64,000 nucleotides of DNA from JBFWMG01 sp050251715 (GTDB taxonomy: Bacteria; Desulfobacterota; Desulfovibrionia; Desulfovibrionales; Desulfovibrionaceae), in contig JBFWMG010000008.1 in the NCBI GenBank assembly GCA_050251715.1, positions 62,001-126,000 of the forward strand. The letters are read 5' to 3'. Positions within the stretch are counted from its first letter, which is position 1; each line of letters opens with the position of its first letter. Under the pieces are notes generated by a model that saw only the letters and a program-made list of their open reading frames with translations, was not told the origin of the DNA and searched no databases. This document shows, piece after piece, positions 1-7,824 of the stretch. The position numbers and the translations under genes were made by a program.

Positions 1-85
1 GCTGGGACAGGGGCCGGACGGCACGGTGCGCGTGGCCGCGCCCGAGGTGCGGCCCGGCGACCGCTTTGTGGCGCGGGAGGACTAG
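1..85 (+). CDS. RND efflux adaptor (membrane fusion protein), C-terminal end only
   Basis: Only the last 27 codons are present, ending in TAG at 83-85, three bases before the next ATG. The visible peptide contains DGTVRVAAPEVRPGDRFVA, which resembles the C-terminal membrane-proximal beta strands of HlyD/AcrA-type periplasmic adaptors. The assignment rests mainly on the tight coupling to the RND permease that follows, since adaptor and pump genes usually sit in that order. With so little sequence the family call is an inference. Confidence 0.55.
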   Translation, partial: LGQGPDGTVRVAAPEVRPGDRFVARED

Positions 86-88
86 GCC

Positions 89-3000
89 ATGCGCGGTTTT
101 GTCCGGTTCACCCTGGGCCAGACGGTCTTCCTGAATCTGGTCTTCGCCCTCTGCATCGTGGCGGGCGTGTTTTCGTTCCTCACGCTGCCCACGGAGCGCT
201 ATCCCCAGGTCAATTTCGGCGAGGCGTACATCACCACCTATTACCGGGGCGCCAATCCCACCGAGGTGGAAACCCTTGTCACGCGCGAGATAGAGGACGC
301 CATCGAAGGGCTGGAGGACGTGGAGTGGGTGCAGGCCACCTCGTACCGCGAGCGCTCCATGGTGCGGGTCAAGTTCGTGGACGACATCGACTACGAGGCG
401 CGGTTCGACGAGATGCGCTTCAAGGTCTTGTCGGCGCAGAGCGAGCTGCCCGCCGATGCCGACCCGCCGCGCTTCAACCTCATCGAGACCTCGGACTGGC
501 TGCCCGTGGTGGCCGTGAACCTGGTGGGCGACCGGGGCAACCGGGCGCTCACGCTCATGGCCAAGGAAATGAAGACGCCCCTGGCGCAGATTCCGGGGGT
601 GCGCGACGTGGCGCTGTCCGGCGAGTACCAGCGCGAGTTCCATGTGGTGCTCGACCCGGACCGCATGGCCCGCTACGGCGTGACCTTCGATGACGTGGCC
701 ACGGCCCTGCGGGCGGCCAACATCTCCATCCCGGCGGGCGACTTCACGGACACGTCCGGCGACTTCGTGGTCACGGTGGACGAGACCTTCCGCAGCCGCG
801 AGGCCGTGGTGGACACCATCATCCGCCGCGACCTGGACGGCTCGTTCGTGCGCGTGGCCGACGTGGTGGACGAGGCGGGCGTGGCCTACCGCGACCCGGT
901 GGTCATCTCCTCGGTGAACGGCCGCGACGCCCTGACCCTGCTGGTGACCAAGACCGAGGACGCCAACGCCCTGGACATCAAGGCCAGCGTGGAGGAGGTG
1001 GTGGCGTCCTTCGCCCCCATGCTCCAACGCGAGCACGTGGAGGTGGTGTACACCCGCGACTCCACGGCCTACATCCACGACGCCATGTCCACCCTGGGCT
1101 GGAACCTGCTGGCGGGCATGGCCCTGGTCATGGGCGTGATCTGGGTCTTCATGGGGTTGCGCAACGCCTGCCTGACCACGGTGGGCATCCCGTTCTCCTT
1201 CCTGGTGACCATGATAATCATGTGGGCCACGGGCAATTCGCTCAACGAGATCACCTTGTTCGCCTTTGTGCTCGTGTCGGGCATCATTGTGGACGACGCC
1301 ATCGTGGTGGTGGAGAACATCTACCGCCATGTGCAGGAGGGGCTGCCTCTGCGCGAGGCCGTGGTCAACGGCACGGCCGAGGTGTTCTGGCCCGTGGTGT
1401 CCGCCACGTCGACCACCATTGCCGCGTTTTTGCCCATGCTCATCATGACCGGGTCCACGGGCGAGTTCTTCGCCCTCATCCCCAAGGCCGTGTCCTTTGC
1501 CCTGGCCGCCTCGCTGTTCGAGTGCATGCTGCTGGTGCCCATCCACTATATGGACTACGGCGCCAGGCCCACGGCCGGGGCGCTGCCCCAGCACGAGGCG
1601 GACACCGCCGTCCTGCGCCTGATCCGGCGCGGCGTGGAATGGCTGGTCAACCTGACCATGCGCCATCGCGTGGCCACGGTGCTGACCATCCTGGGCCTCT
1701 TCGCGGCGTCCATGGCCGTGCTCGTGCTGTCCCTCTCCGGGCGCGCGCAGCTCATCCGGATCAAGTTCTTTCCCGACGACTACCGCCTCTATTACGTGAG
1801 CCTGGAGGCGCCGGTGTCCACGCCGCTGGAGGAGGTCTCGGCGCGGCTCAAGGACATCGCGGTGTTTCTCATGGCCGACGGGCCGGGCATGGCCGAGTCG
1901 GCCAGCGGCTATGCGGGCTTTTTCACGGACGAGGATTATCGGGAGATCCACGGCAACAACCTGGGCCAGGTCATCGTGAACCTGCCCGTGCGCGACGACC
2001 GCCACTTTGCCGACGCGCCGGCCAACGACCCGGCGACGCACCTGGAATGGATCCGGGCCAGGGTCAAGGAACGGTTCGAAAAGGACGGGCTGCGCATCCA
2101 CGTGCGGGCGGAAAAGGATGGCCCGCCCACGGGCAAGGCCATCAACGTGCGCGCCAGCGGCCCCAACCCCGCTTCGGTGCTAGCCCTGGCTGCGGAGATG
2201 GACCGTTTTTTGCGCGCCGACCCGGAGCTTGGCCCGGCGCTGGTGGATCTGGAGGACGACCAGGGCCGCCCTGGCCGCGTGTACCGCTTCCGGGTGCGCA
2301 GGCAGCGGGCGGCGGAGTTCGGCCTCACGCCCACGCGGGTGGCCGGACTGGCGGCGGGCGTGCTCGATGGCCGCTACATAGGCACCTACCGCCTGCCGGA
2401 CGAGGAGGTGGACCTGAAGGTGCGCATCACGCAGCGCGTGCTGGACGCGCCGGGCGCGGCGCTGGGCGTGCCGCTGGTGGAGCACGCCTCGGGCCCGGTG
2501 CGCCTGGGCGACGTGACCAGGGTGGAGACCTACATGGAACCGGGGTACCTGAACCGCTACCGGGGCAACCGGGCCGTGACCCTGACCGCCAACCTGGCGC
2601 CCGGCTCCCAGGTGACCACCCCCCGGGTGGTGGCCAGGGTCAAGGCGCATTACGAACAGGTGCGCCAGCGGTATCCCGGCGCGGGCATCACCTTTGGCGG
2701 CGAGCACGAGGACACGCAGCGCTCCTACACCTCGCTCACCTATGCCTTCATCATCGCGGTGCTGCTCATCTACCTCATCCTGGCCACGCAGTTCCGCTCC
2801 TATGGCCAGCCGTGCATCATCCTGTCCGCCGTGGTCTTTTCGCTCATCGGGGTCATCGTGGGCAAGGTGGTGACGCAGAGCCTGTTCACGATCAACAGCT
2901 TCATCGCGGTGGTGGGCGTGACCGGCGTGGTGGTCAACGACTCGCTGGTGCTGCTCGACTTCATCAACCGCGCCTACCGCTCGGGCCTGTCGCGGCGCGC

Positions 3001-3280
3001 GGCCATTGACGCGGGCATCCGCACGCGGCTGCGGCCCATTTTGCTGACCACGCTGACCACCACCCTGGGGCTGCTGCCCCTGGCCGTGGGCTTTCCCTAT
3101 TATTCGCTGGTGTGGGGCACCATGGCCTCGACCTTTGTCACCGGCCTGTGCACGGCCACGGCGCTCACGCTGTTCGTGGTGCCGGTGTTGTGGGACTTGT
3201 TGGAAGCGGTGCGGTTGCGCGTGGGCCGCAGCGAACGCGCCAAGGGGGCGGTCGCGGATCAAGGGGGCGAAGGAGGCTAG
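89..3280 (+). CDS. RND-family efflux permease (AcrB/HAE-type)
   Basis: A 1063-residue inner-membrane pump, the normal length for the RND superfamily. Residues ~12-30 form the first membrane helix, followed by a large periplasmic loop. Helix 4 carries the proton-relay pair Asp402-Asp403 in GIIVDDAIVVVENI. A second periplasmic loop and the C-terminal helices (LLIYLILATQFRSY, VNDSLVLLDFIN) repeat the first half. Proton-driven export with an adaptor and an outer-membrane channel is the known family role; the substrate cannot be read. It starts three bases after the adaptor stop, so the two are translationally coupled. Its TAG stop (3278-3280) is also the first three bases of the repeat element at 3278-3383. 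Confidence 0.93.
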   Translation: MRGFVRFTLGQTVFLNLVFALCIVAGVFSFLTLPTERYPQVNFGEAYITTYYRGANPTEVETLVTREIEDAIEGLEDVEWVQATSYRERSMVRVKFVDDIDYEARFDEMRFKVLSAQSELPADADPPRFNLIETSDWLPVVAVNLVGDRGNRALTLMAKEMKTPLAQIPGVRDVALSGEYQREFHVVLDPDRMARYGVTFDDVATALRAANISIPAGDFTDTSGDFVVTVDETFRSREAVVDTIIRRDLDGSFVRVADVVDEAGVAYRDPVVISSVNGRDALTLLVTKTEDANALDIKASVEEVVASFAPMLQREHVEVVYTRDSTAYIHDAMSTLGWNLLAGMALVMGVIWVFMGLRNACLTTVGIPFSFLVTMIIMWATGNSLNEITLFAFVLVSGIIVDDAIVVVENIYRHVQEGLPLREAVVNGTAEVFWPVVSATSTTIAAFLPMLIMTGSTGEFFALIPKAVSFALAASLFECMLLVPIHYMDYGARPTAGALPQHEADTAVLRLIRRGVEWLVNLTMRHRVATVLTILGLFAASMAVLVLSLSGRAQLIRIKFFPDDYRLYYVSLEAPVSTPLEEVSARLKDIAVFLMADGPGMAESASGYAGFFTDEDYREIHGNNLGQVIVNLPVRDDRHFADAPANDPATHLEWIRARVKERFEKDGLRIHVRAEKDGPPTGKAINVRASGPNPASVLALAAEMDRFLRADPELGPALVDLEDDQGRPGRVYRFRVRRQRAAEFGLTPTRVAGLAAGVLDGRYIGTYRLPDEEVDLKVRITQRVLDAPGAALGVPLVEHASGPVRLGDVTRVETYMEPGYLNRYRGNRAVTLTANLAPGSQVTTPRVVARVKAHYEQVRQRYPGAGITFGGEHEDTQRSYTSLTYAFIIAVLLIYLILATQFRSYGQPCIILSAVVFSLIGVIVGKVVTQSLFTINSFIAVVGVTGVVVNDSLVLLDFINRAYRSGLSRRAAIDAGIRTRLRPILLTTLTTTLGLLPLAVGFPYYSLVWGTMASTFVTGLCTATALTLFVVPVLWDLLEAVRLRVGRSERAKGAVADQGGEGG

Positions 3281-3383
3281 AGCCTCTTCACTTTGGAAAA
3301 AATGAGATGCTCTTATGCATTTTCTTGCAATAATGCTTCATTATTTCAACTCCTCGCAGTGTTTCAATGCGAACATGCGCTAG
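3278..3383. repeat. 106-bp interspersed hairpin repeat, copy 1
   Basis: It matches 48537-48642 and 54147-54253 over its whole length. It opens with TAGAG and closes with GCGCTAG on the plus strand. Three inverted repeats are visible: AGAGCCTCT with AGATGCTCT at the left, GCAATAATG with CATTATTTC in the middle, and a degraded CGCAGTG/CATGCG pair at the right. The first TAG is the stop codon of the RND permease. There is no open frame of note. It looks like a REP/MITE-type intergenic repeat; a bidirectional terminator is an alternative reading. Confidence 0.85.
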
Positions 3384-3652
3384 CGGCGTATCCGCGAAGG
3401 GCATGGCCAGGCATCTCACGTAAAAAACCGCTATATTTTCTGTATGATCCTCAAGACGCGCCCCCATTCGGTGTGATGAGGCGACAGTGGGCCTGGGTGA
3501 TGGGGCGGAGCGCGCCGGGTGCTCCGGGCGCTGCGGCGGTACCGCGTGGCGGACCGTGCAGGAGGCATGCGGCTGAAAGGACAGGGCGTCTGGATCCTGG
3601 CGTGCGGTTTCGCACAGGGGGCGCGTGGCTGTTTTTATGGGCGCATCTTTTT

Positions 3653-3677
3653 AATAACATTATGAAATAATGTTATT
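3653..3677. promoter_or_regulatory. 25-bp AT-rich perfect palindrome
   Basis: The arms AATAACATTAT and ATAATGTTATT (11 bp) flank a GAA loop, with a T-rich stretch after it. It lies in an unusually AT-rich pocket (about 3384-3876) otherwise without a gene, ~200 bp upstream of the small coiled-coil gene. It could be a repressor site or a weak terminator; nothing decides between them. Confidence 0.4.
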
Positions 3678-3876
3678 ATTATTTTCATCAATATGTAACC
3701 AAGGCCGCAACGCCCGTATAGCGGGCCAGCCATCCCCACTGTGCCCCCTGTTCGTGGGCGTGCGCAAGCGCACTCTCGTCTATCCCTTTTATTTCAATAT
3801 GATATCGATATGGGCATGTATCTGCACTTTCTATTTGATTTCAGTAGGGTGGCCGTATAGGGAAGATATAGAGGAA

Positions 3877-4164
3877 ATGGATGCTGTCTGCGCCCGCCTT
3901 TGGAACGACGCGCAAACGCCGGGACTTTCCGCCAGGAGAAGAGCCGTGTACGACGCCATTGAACGGATACGCCGCGAACATACGGAAGAAATGACCACGC
4001 TGCGCCGGTCGGTGCGCGAGGCGGCGGCCACGATGCGCCGCGAATACCGCCTCATGGACCGCGAGGTGGCGCGGCTGCGCCGCCAGCACGCGCAGGACAT
4101 GATGCCCAAGAAGGAATCCATGATCTGGCACCAGATCAAGTGGGTGTTCAATATCCTGCTGTAG
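3877..4164 (+). CDS. small coiled-coil protein of unknown function
   Basis: I do not recognise this 95-residue protein. From MDAVCARLW onward it is charged and probably helical: a central Arg/Glu-rich stretch of about 60 residues (EEMTTLRRSVREAAATMRR, then DREVARLRRQHAQD) suits a coiled coil, and a short hydrophobic end (WHQIKWVFNILL) may be amphipathic. The start is uncertain. The ATG at 3877 follows a purine-rich GAGGAA that is rather close, and the frame stays open upstream to 3670 with less coding-like sequence. A good intrinsic terminator at 4206-4232 supports a real transcript ending here. Confidence 0.5.
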   Translation: MDAVCARLWNDAQTPGLSARRRAVYDAIERIRREHTEEMTTLRRSVREAAATMRREYRLMDREVARLRRQHAQDMMPKKESMIWHQIKWVFNILL

Positions 4165-4205
4165 CCCCGCGACGGGGCGGGCCCGTTGGACCATACCGTT
4201 GAAAA

Positions 4206-4232
4206 ACGCGCCTGGGGGGCGCGCTTTTTTTT
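4206..4232 (+). terminator. intrinsic terminator after the coiled-coil gene
   Basis: The CGCGCC/GGCGCG stem with a TGGGG loop is followed by eight T residues on the plus strand, 42 bp after the stop at 4164. It separates this transcript from the convergent selB. Confidence 0.75.
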
Positions 4233-4254
4233 GGGGAAATGAGGTGCGCGGCGG

Positions 4255-6159
4255 CTACCGCTTGCGCAGCCGCCTTTTGTCGCCCACGCGCACCGTGACC
4301 TTTTCCTTGTCGAAGTATTCCAGCAGCGGGATGGTGAACTTGCGCGACAGGCCCGTGGCGTCGCGGAAATCCGACGGCTCGATCTCCTCGCGGCCCTCAA
4401 AGGCCTTGTAGAGCATCTCCTTCACCTGCCCCAGCGCCGGGGCGTGGTAGAACATCTCCTCCTTGATCTTGACCATCTCGCCCTGGTCCATGAGCAGTTG
4501 CAGCACGTGCTGGGCGTCCTTGGGCGCCAGGCCCAGCGGTTCGAGCACCTCCTTCAGATTGGGCGGGGTCACCCCGCCGGCGCTGTAGGCGGTGAGCAGC
4601 TTTTCGCGCAGCCCGGCCACGTCGGCGGCCATGGAGACCTTGTGTCCGGCCAGTTTGATGACCTCGCCCTCGGCCACGGCGGTGCCTTTTTTCAGCAGCC
4701 GTTCGGTCAGGAAATGGGCCAGCCGCTCCGGCACGCCCTTGCCCCAGGCCGCTGCCAGCGCGCCGCGCGCCAGGCCGGGCTTGAGCGGCTCGCGCTTGTG
4801 GAAATCGGCCAGGAAGGCGGCGGCCGCCGCCAGCAGCTCCTCGGCCACGCTGCCGGACAGGTAGAGCCGCGCGTCCCGGTCCACCAGCAGCGCCTCCTGC
4901 TTGCCGCCCAGGTCGCCCAGCACCTTTTCCAGTTGTTTCGACTCCATGTCGGTCATGGTCATGAGCCGGGCAAAGGGCAGGCCCGTGGCGCCCGCCAGCA
5001 GGAGCTGCGTGCGCACCATGTCGGCGGGTTCGCCAGCCGTCAGGGTGCGCAGCCGGTCCACGGCCTCGGAAAAGCGTTTGGTCTTGCGGCCCAGGGGGTT
5101 GATGAGCCTGCCGCCCGCCACGGTGCGCAGGGGCGAGAACGAGCGCACCACGCAGCGGTCGCCGTATACGCCCACCATGGGCTCGGCAAAGCGCACCCGG
5201 CACAGGGCGGTGTCGCCCGGCTCCAGCGCCTCGCGGTCGTGGAAATAGAACCGCGCCAAGACCTCGCGCGCGCCGTGGTGCAGGTGCGCCTCGGTACGGT
5301 GCTTGAGCGGGCGGGGCGACGAGGACAGGCAGGTCAGCTCCACGTCCCACTCCAGTTCCGGGAACAGCGAGCCCGGCGCGCCGAGCGTGTCGCCGCGTTC
5401 GAGGTCGGGCACGTCGAGATTGTGCAGGTTGACCGCCGTGCGGCGGCCCGCCGGAGCCACCTCCACGGTCGCGCCGTGCGATTGCAGGCCGCGCACCTTG
5501 GTGCTCAGGCCGCGCGGGTAGACCGTGAGTTCCTGCCCCAGGCGCAGCGAGCCGGACACCAGGGTGCCCGTGACCACGGTGCCATGGCCGCGCATGGTGA
5601 AGATGCGGTCCACGGGCAGCCGCGCCAGGTCGGAGCGGCGGCGCGGGGCAAAGGCGGCCACGTGGCTGTCGATGGCCGCGCGCAGGGTGTCGAGTCCCAG
5701 GCCGGTGTGGGCGGACACCGGGATGAGCGGCGCGTTTTCCAAAAACGTCCCGGCCAGGAACCCGGTCACGTCCTCGGTGACCATCTCCAGCCATTCCTCC
5801 TCCACCATGTCGGCCTTGGTCAGGGCCACGATGCCCGAGGTCACGCCGAGCAGGGTGCAGATTTCCAGGTGCTCGCGGGTCTGGGGCATCACGCCCTCGT
5901 CCGCGGCGATGACCAGCAGCACAAAATCCACGCCCGCCGCGCCCGCCACCATGTTCTTGACGAATTTCTCGTGGCCCGGCACGTCCACGATGCCTAGCCG
6001 TTCGCCGCCCGCCATGTCGTGGAAGGCGAAGCCCAGCTCGATGGTGATGCCGCGTTTCTTTTCCTCGGCCAAACGGTCGCAGTCGATGCCGGTAAGCGCC
6101 TTGACCAGCGTTGTCTTGCCGTGGTCGATGTGCCCGGCGGTTCCCATGATGACCGGCAT
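4255..6159 (-). CDS. selB: selenocysteine-specific translation elongation factor SelB
   Basis: A 634-residue GTPase that delivers Sec-tRNA(Sec) to UGA codons marked by a SECIS hairpin. The N-terminus has the GTPase motifs GHIDHGKTT (G1), DVPGHEKF (G3) and LTKAD (G4). EF-Tu-like beta-barrel domains follow, and the C-terminal ~200 residues match the winged-helix array that binds SECIS RNA in the family (for example LEYFDKEKVTVRVGDKRRLR at the end). The ATG at 6159 was chosen because MPVIMGTAGHID is the usual SelB start and AGGGGG lies just upstream. An in-frame start at 6207 would add 16 unlikely residues. It implies that this organism makes selenoproteins. Confidence 0.95.
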   Translation of the reverse strand: MPVIMGTAGHIDHGKTTLVKALTGIDCDRLAEEKKRGITIELGFAFHDMAGGERLGIVDVPGHEKFVKNMVAGAAGVDFVLLVIAADEGVMPQTREHLEICTLLGVTSGIVALTKADMVEEEWLEMVTEDVTGFLAGTFLENAPLIPVSAHTGLGLDTLRAAIDSHVAAFAPRRRSDLARLPVDRIFTMRGHGTVVTGTLVSGSLRLGQELTVYPRGLSTKVRGLQSHGATVEVAPAGRRTAVNLHNLDVPDLERGDTLGAPGSLFPELEWDVELTCLSSSPRPLKHRTEAHLHHGAREVLARFYFHDREALEPGDTALCRVRFAEPMVGVYGDRCVVRSFSPLRTVAGGRLINPLGRKTKRFSEAVDRLRTLTAGEPADMVRTQLLLAGATGLPFARLMTMTDMESKQLEKVLGDLGGKQEALLVDRDARLYLSGSVAEELLAAAAAFLADFHKREPLKPGLARGALAAAWGKGVPERLAHFLTERLLKKGTAVAEGEVIKLAGHKVSMAADVAGLREKLLTAYSAGGVTPPNLKEVLEPLGLAPKDAQHVLQLLMDQGEMVKIKEEMFYHAPALGQVKEMLYKAFEGREEIEPSDFRDATGLSRKFTIPLLEYFDKEKVTVRVGDKRRLRKR

Positions 6160-6345
6160 ATATCCCCCTGCCCGGCGGGGCGGTTGCAGCGTTGCGTTCT
6201 TGTCCACAACGCATGCCGGATTCAGCGGCCGGAGGTCAACCCCTTGCCTTTTCGCGAAAAGCTCCTATTCTCCGCATTGTATGACTCCATACCCCGGACT
6301 GTAGGCCTTTGCGGCGGGTGCGCCCGCCGCCACAAGGAGGACACC

Positions 6346-6534
6346 ATGACCATCGACAGAATATTGCGCGGCGTTGCCGGGTTCTTTGTGCTGGCGACCC
6401 TGGTGCTCGCCCATTTCCATTCTCCCAACTGGCTCTGGTTCACCGGCTTCGTGGGGCTCAATCTGCTCCAGTCGGCCTTTACCAATTGGTGCCCGCTCAT
6501 CACCATCCTGCAAAGGATGGGAGTGCCCAGGTAG
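6346..6534 (+). CDS. DUF2892-type small inner-membrane protein
   Basis: A 62-residue protein with two hydrophobic segments (GVAGFFVLATLVLAHF and WFTGFVGLNLLQSAF) and the typical C-terminus CPLITILQRMGV. This fits the YgaP-C-terminal/DUF2892 family, small membrane domains often found alone or fused to rhodanese. AAGGAGG at 6334-6340 gives a clear start. It stands alone between selB (opposite strand) and the efflux pair. Its molecular role is not established. Confidence 0.8.
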   Translation: MTIDRILRGVAGFFVLATLVLAHFHSPNWLWFTGFVGLNLLQSAFTNWCPLITILQRMGVPR

Positions 6535-6651
6535 GGCGAGCGGGCGGCATATCGCAGGGCCGTCTCCACCATGCCCCGTGGCGGGCGGGCGGGGGCGGCC
6601 TTTCCCGGACGCATCGTGGACGGTCCCTCGCCGCCACGCAAGGAGCACGTC

Positions 6652-7824
6652 ATGAAGGGTAAACGCATGTTGGGCGCGTTGGGCGCGTTGGCGCTGGCCG
6701 TCATCTTTCTCTGGTTCGGCGGCGCGTTCGTCACCAACACCATCGGCCCCGGCGACGCCGTGGCCCCGGCCGCGGCGGGCGAGCCCCCGGCCCGCACGGG
6801 CACGGCGCGCGTGGCCGCCATCACCGACTGGTACGAGGCCGTGGGCACGGTGCGCCCGCGCACCGAAACCCGCATCGAGGCGCAGGTGACGGCCAAGGTG
6901 CGGCAGGTGCTGGTGCGGCCCGGCGGCAAGGTGGCCAAGGGCGACCCGCTGCTGGTGCTCGACAGCCGCGAACTGCAATCGCGCGCCGACCAGGCCCGGC
7001 AGGCGCTTTCCTCATCCATGTCCGCCCGCGACCAGGCGCGGCAGACCATCAAGGCGGCGCAGGCCGCCTTTGACCAGGCCCAGTCGCAGTACAAGCGCAT
7101 CAAGACATTGTTTAGCGACGGCGCGGTGACCAAGCAGGAAATGGACAAGGCCGAGTCGGACTTTTTGCAGGCCGAGGCCGCCCTGCGCCGCGCGGGCGAC
7201 GGCCTGTCCGGCGCCGAGTCCGCCGTGGGCCAGGCGCGGAATTATCTGGAGCAGGGCCAGATTTCCCTGGGCTATGCCACCATCGTGGCCAACGAGGACG
7301 CCGAGGTGCTGCAACGGCTGGTGGAACCGGGCGACCTCGCCTTTCCGGGCAAGGCGCTGCTGCTGGTGCAGACGGGCGGCGCGTTGCGCCTGGAGGCGTT
7401 GGTGCGCGAGGGGCTCATCCGCAGGGTGCGGCCCGGCGGACGTTTTCCCGTGGCCATCACGGCCCTTGACACCCCTCCCGGCGAGCCGCTGGAAGGCGTG
7501 ATCGAGGAGGTGCTCCCCTCTGCCGATCCGCTCACGCGCACCTTCACGGTCAAGGCGGCGCTGCCGCAGGCGCCGGGGCTCTATCCCGGCATGTTCGGCA
7601 GGCTGCTCATCCCCCTGGGCGAGCGCCAGGCGGTCATGGTTCCGGCGGAGGCCGTGCGGCGGGTGGGACAGCTGGAAACCGTGGGCGTGGTGGCGGGCGG
7701 CGCGGTGCGCACCATCTACGTGACCACGGGCGAAACGCGCGGGAACGAGGTGGAAATTCTGTCCGGCCTGTCCGGCGGCGAAACCCTGGCTCTGGGAGGC
7801 GGCGATGGACGCGCGGCGCAGTGA
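6652..7824 (+). CDS. RND efflux periplasmic adaptor (HlyD/AcrA-type)
   Basis: A 390-residue adaptor joining an RND pump to the outer-membrane channel. The N-terminal signal/anchor helix is ALGALALAVIFLWFGGAF. The first lipoyl half (TRIEAQVTAKVRQVLVRPGG) is followed by a long Ala/Gln-rich coiled-coil hairpin at ~120-190, the second lipoyl half (ISLGYATIVANEDAEVL), a beta-barrel and a membrane-proximal domain. The ATG at 6652 has AAGGAG 7 bases upstream. Its last 20 bases overlap the pump gene, indicating translational coupling. The substrate is unknown. Confidence 0.92.
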   Translation: MKGKRMLGALGALALAVIFLWFGGAFVTNTIGPGDAVAPAAAGEPPARTGTARVAAITDWYEAVGTVRPRTETRIEAQVTAKVRQVLVRPGGKVAKGDPLLVLDSRELQSRADQARQALSSSMSARDQARQTIKAAQAAFDQAQSQYKRIKTLFSDGAVTKQEMDKAESDFLQAEAALRRAGDGLSGAESAVGQARNYLEQGQISLGYATIVANEDAEVLQRLVEPGDLAFPGKALLLVQTGGALRLEALVREGLIRRVRPGGRFPVAITALDTPPGEPLEGVIEEVLPSADPLTRTFTVKAALPQAPGLYPGMFGRLLIPLGERQAVMVPAEAVRRVGQLETVGVVAGGAVRTIYVTTGETRGNEVEILSGLSGGETLALGGGDGRAAQ

